A stretch of 38,110 bases of DNA, from positions 1-38,110 of the forward strand of contig CAUJIY010000061.1 in the NCBI GenBank assembly GCA_963205295.1, given 5' to 3'. Below are positions 35,000-38,110 of the stretch, piece by piece. The notes below the pieces were generated by a model. The model did no database searches and was not told the DNA's origin. It worked only from the letters and a program-made list of their open reading frames with translations. How positions within the stretch are numbered: the stretch's first letter is position 1; every line of letters begins with the position of its first letter. A program made the position numbers and the translations under genes. This DNA is from Pseudomonadota bacterium. GTDB taxonomy: Bacteria > Pseudomonadota > Gammaproteobacteria > Steroidobacterales > GCA-2729495.

Positions 35000-37590
35000 C
35001 GCGAGCTCATCACGTAGCCATAGGCCCCGGCATTGGCGATGGCGAGCACATCGCCTTCGCGACAGGCCGGCAGCCAGCGGTCGGTGCCGAGGCGGTCGCC
35101 GGTTTCGCAGTTCGGTCCGACGACGTTGACGCGTTCCGTGGCGTGCTCGCCCCAGCGCGACAGGTTGGCGATCTCGTGGTACGCCCCGTAGAGTGCCGGG
35201 CGGATCAGCGAATTCATGCCGGTGCTCACGCCGACGTACTGCACCTCGCCCTTGCCCTTGGTCTGGGTGACCGTGGCAACCAGCACGCCGGCCTCGGCAA
35301 TCAGGTAGCGGCCCGGCTCGAGCCACAGCTGGTAGTGCGGCCAGGCGCGGCGGATCTCCATGAGCCCGTGCCCGAGGGCGTCGAGATCGAGCGACCTGCC
35401 ATCGCGCTTCTCGGGAATACCGAGGCCGCCGCCAAGATCGAGCACGCGCAGCTGCGGAAAGTCCGCCGCCGCTGTCGCCAGCACCCGCGCCACGTTCTGC
35501 CAGGTGCCGGCCTCGAGGATGCCGCTGCCGGTGTGGGCGTGCAGGCCGACGACCTGCGCACCGGAGCGGGCCACCAGCTCGCGGGCCTCGGCCAGTTCGA
35601 ACAGCGGGATGCCGAACTTCGAGTGCACGCCCGCCGTGCGGACCTTCTCGTGGTGACCATGGCCGTGGCCGGGATCGAGCCGCAGGAAGATCTCGCGACC
35701 GCCGAACAGCTCCGGCCACTCGCGCAGCGGGAAGACGTTGTCGAGCGTCAGCCACACGCCGTGTTCCAGCGCCTGCGCATATTCGGTGCGCGGCGCGAAG
35801 TTGGGTGTGAACAGGATCCGCCTGCGGTCGAGATCCGGGAACAGCTCGAGCACGCGGGCGATCTCGCCCGGCGAGACGCACTCGAAGCCGAGGCCGGCGG
35901 CGTGCACCGCGCGCAGCACCTCCGGGTTGCTGTTGGCCTTCATGGCATAGAGCACACGGTCCACCCCCGGGATCGCCTGCACCCGCCCGATGGCGGCACG
36001 CACCGAGGCGAGGTCGTAGACGTAGGCCGATGAATGCCGGTGGGCGATCGCGATCAGCTCCACCCGCCGCCGTGCCCACCACGGCTCCGGCAAGGCGACC
36101 GGTGCCACGCCTGCGCCGCGCAATTCCTCCCAGGTCGGGCCGAATACCGCATCCTGGGCAGCCGGCTGCACCAGCAGCCCGTGCAGCGCCTGGATCACGC
36201 GGCGCGACTGTCCCTCCTCGACGACGAGGCTCAGGTTGAGGTCGCTCGCTGCCTGGCTGACGAGGTGGATCGGCAGCTCCTCGAATACGTCGAACGCCGG
36301 CCCGATCTCGTGCAGCACCGAGCGGATCTTGCGGCCGACCAGGCTCACGACCTCGACGTTCTCGATGATCTGCACGCGGCACAGCCGCTCGAGATCTTCG
36401 CGCAGGGCGCCTAGGACCGCAGTATCGATGGCGTTGGCGCCGGGGTCGAGCGTAACGGTGACATTGCTCTCGGACGTGGACACCAGGTCGATCGACAGGC
36501 CGAGCTCGCTGAAGCAACGGAAGGCATTGGCGAGGAAGCCGACTTCCTGCCACATGCCGAGCGTTTCCATGGACACCAGCGTCACCCGCGTGCGTCCGGA
36601 AATCGCCTTGACCCGCGGAGCATCGCTGCCGGGGTCGTTCGTCACCAGCGTGCCCGGCAGCTGCGGCTGGGTCGTGTCCTTCACCCGCAGCGGGATACGG
36701 TGGCGGCGCACCGGGGCCAGGCAGCGGGGGTGCAGCACGGAACCACCGGTCGAGGCAATTTCCTGCGCCTCGGCGTAGCTCAGCACGCGCAGCAGCCGCG
36801 CGCCCTGCACGGTGCGCGGGTTGGCGCTGAACATCCCGGGCACGTCCGTCCAGATCTCGAGACCGGCCGCCTGCAGCTTGGCAGCGAAGTAGGCACCGGA
36901 CGTGTCCGAGCCGCCGCGGCCGAGGATGACGGTCTCGCCACGCGGGTTGCTGGCGATGAACCCCTGCGTCAGGACCAACCCGGCGAGTCCCCGGCACTGG
37001 TCCTGCAGCGCCGGATCGGCCTCGAAGTCGCAGCTCGCATTGATGTACCGCGTACGCTCGCTGGTGTTCGGCAGATCGACGCTTTGCAGCGCCCGGCGGG
37101 CGTCGAGCCAGGTGACCTCGATACCCTGTCGGCCAAGCCAGGCAGCGCCCAGGGTGGTGGACATCAGTTCACCCATGGCCATGGCGCGGGCGTGGGCACG
37201 CGGCGTCACTTCCCGCATGAGATGGACACCGGCCAGCAGTTGCTCGAGTTCCTGCAGGTAGCTGCCGACCAGGGCGTCGGCATCGAGCCCTAGGTCACGG
37301 GCCAGGTCGCGGTGGGTCTGGGCGATCGCCGCGAGATGCCCGTTCACGGCGGCAGTGGGCGCCGTGCTCAGCGCATCCTGGATACGGTTGGAGACACCGG
37401 CGAGCGCCGAGTGCACGACCAGCGGCCGGTACCCGGCAGCCAGCCGCTCGACCAGCAGGTCCCGGATGCCCTCCCAGTTGCGCGCCGTGGAGACGCTGGT
37501 GCCGCCGAACTTCAGCACCAGCCAGGGTGCGGCCGCGAGGGCCGACGACCGCGGCAGCGGCGGAAAACTGTCGGCGTCGAGCGTCGTCAT
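34960..37590 (-). CDS. lysC-lysA: Bifunctional aspartate kinase / diaminopimelate decarboxylase (LysC-LysA fusion)
   Basis: One 876-residue protein joining the first and last enzymes of lysine synthesis. Residues 1 to about 470 are aspartate kinase: KFGGTSVS near residue 28, GRGGSDTSGAYFAA, and ACT regulatory domains starting near VSMETLGMWQEVG with LGLSIDLVSTSESNVTV. From about 500 to the end is the PLP decarboxylase: the lysine in YAMKANSNPEVL, HTGSGI, LDLGGGLGIPEK, LEPGRYLIAEAG and the cysteine in GPNCETGDRLG. Such fusions are known in Xanthomonadaceae. It starts 28 bases after ilvD with a GAGGAC ribosome site. All key residues I looked for are present. Confidence 0.97.
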   Translation of the reverse strand: MTTLDADSFPPLPRSSALAAAPWLVLKFGGTSVSTARNWEGIRDLLVERLAAGYRPLVVHSALAGVSNRIQDALSTAPTAAVNGHLAAIAQTHRDLARDLGLDADALVGSYLQELEQLLAGVHLMREVTPRAHARAMAMGELMSTTLGAAWLGRQGIEVTWLDARRALQSVDLPNTSERTRYINASCDFEADPALQDQCRGLAGLVLTQGFIASNPRGETVILGRGGSDTSGAYFAAKLQAAGLEIWTDVPGMFSANPRTVQGARLLRVLSYAEAQEIASTGGSVLHPRCLAPVRRHRIPLRVKDTTQPQLPGTLVTNDPGSDAPRVKAISGRTRVTLVSMETLGMWQEVGFLANAFRCFSELGLSIDLVSTSESNVTVTLDPGANAIDTAVLGALREDLERLCRVQIIENVEVVSLVGRKIRSVLHEIGPAFDVFEELPIHLVSQAASDLNLSLVVEEGQSRRVIQALHGLLVQPAAQDAVFGPTWEELRGAGVAPVALPEPWWARRRVELIAIAHRHSSAYVYDLASVRAAIGRVQAIPGVDRVLYAMKANSNPEVLRAVHAAGLGFECVSPGEIARVLELFPDLDRRRILFTPNFAPRTEYAQALEHGVWLTLDNVFPLREWPELFGGREIFLRLDPGHGHGHHEKVRTAGVHSKFGIPLFELAEARELVARSGAQVVGLHAHTGSGILEAGTWQNVARVLATAAADFPQLRVLDLGGGLGIPEKRDGRSLDLDALGHGLMEIRRAWPHYQLWLEPGRYLIAEAGVLVATVTQTKGKGEVQYVGVSTGMNSLIRPALYGAYHEIANLSRWGEHATERVNVVGPNCETGDRLGTDRWLPACREGDVLAIANAGAYGYVMSSRYNLREPAREIAL

Positions 37591-37618
37591 GGTCAGCGTC
37601 CTCGCGAGATGCCGGCGC

Positions 37619-38110
37619 TCAGGCGCCGTCGCGGGCCGTGGTCACGGCGCCGCGTGACGCCGGGCTGACGAGCGCTGCGTACTTCGTGAGCACGCCGGGA
37701 CGTACCGCCGCAGGCGCTGGCGACCAGCGCCGGCGGCGTTCCTCGATCACCGCAGGCGGCACCTCGAGCGACAGCGTGCGGGCCTGGGCGTCGATGGTGA
37801 TGGTGTCGCCGTCCTCGACGAGCGCGATCGGGCCGCCGACGGCGGCCTCCGGCGTGACGTGACCCACCACGAAGCCGTGGCTGCCGCCCGAGAAGCGCCC
37901 GTCGGTGAGCAGTGCCACCTTGTCGCCGAGGCCGCGACCCATGATGGCCGAGGTCGGGCTCAGCATCTCGCGCATGCCGGGGCCGCCTTTCGGTCCCTCG
38001 TCGCGCACCACGACCACGTCCCCGGCAACGACCACGCCACCGAGGATCGCCGTCTGCGCCGCCTCTTCCCCGCTGAACACGCGTGCACGGCCGCTGAAGC
38101 GCAGCCCCTC
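37619..38110 (-). CDS. ilvD: Dihydroxy-acid dehydratase, C-terminal part
   Basis: Fe-S enzyme of valine and isoleucine synthesis that makes the 2-keto acids. Only the last 163 residues are in the window; the frame runs off the right edge. Recognisable blocks are [74 protein letters not shown] and an Arg-rich end. It lies directly upstream of lysC-lysA in the same orientation, probably one transcript. The start and the cluster cysteines are outside the window. Confidence 0.96.
   Translation of the reverse strand, partial: EGLRFSGRARVFSGEEAAQTAILGGVVVAGDVVVVRDEGPKGGPGMREMLSPTSAIMGRGLGDKVALLTDGRFSGGSHGFVVGHVTPEAAVGGPIALVEDGDTITIDAQARTLSLEVPPAVIEERRRRWSPAPAAVRPGVLTKYAALVSPASRGAVTTARDGA

Noticed and set aside
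37591-37618. Lysine riboswitch before lysC-lysA
   Set aside because: Only 28 bases separate ilvD from lysC-lysA, too short for the L-box aptamer; no such structure is visible.

Overview
The window is GC-rich (coding third positions mostly G or C) chromosomal DNA of a gammaproteobacterium. Three traits point towards a Xanthomonadales/Nevskiales/Steroidobacterales-like lineage: a fused LysC-LysA protein, a tonB-exbB-exbD-exbD cluster, and a TrpR/YerC-like regulator heading a histidine operon. The species cannot be named from the sequence. No tRNA, rRNA, CRISPR array, insertion sequence or prophage gene was seen.

Region 1 (1-16.1 kb) is accessory catabolism. It holds the 3' part of etfB plus etfA, then a minus-strand run (MFS carrier, TRAP permease subunits DctQ and DctM, a peroxiredoxin, a six-helix membrane protein). 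After these come an aldehyde dehydrogenase, an IclR-type regulator behind a strikingly AT-rich operator-like spacer, and a minus-strand set of HMG-CoA-lyase-like enzyme, HyuA and HyuB. Divergent from that set lie a class III CoA-transferase and a two-domain VOC protein. Together they look like a pathway that imports an organic acid or cyclic/keto compound, activates it with CoA and cleaves it, with electrons leaving through ETF. The substrate is unknown.

Region 2 (16.15-20.4 kb) is a TonB energy-transduction operon on the minus strand: tonB, exbB, two different exbD genes, a periplasmic TPR protein and, overlapping its end, an adrenodoxin-type ferredoxin.

Region 3 (20.4-26.6 kb) is the leucine operon leuA-ilvE-leuC-leuD-leuB. 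It is preceded by a complete classical attenuator: a 38-codon leader peptide with Leu/Val control codons, mutually exclusive hairpins and an intrinsic terminator. Region 4 (26.6-34.0 kb) is a compact histidine operon: TrpR-like regulator, hisG, D, C, B, H, A, F, E. A TrpR-like operator lies just upstream, hisF appears to start at a rare ATT codon, and no hisI is present in the cluster.

Region 5 (34.0-38.1 kb) holds an Ada-like alkyltransferase that lacks the N-terminal sensor domain. It overlaps tail to tail with the fused aspartate kinase/diaminopimelate decarboxylase gene, which follows the 3' part of ilvD. The right half of the window is therefore a block of branched-chain, histidine and lysine biosynthesis with several visible regulatory devices.
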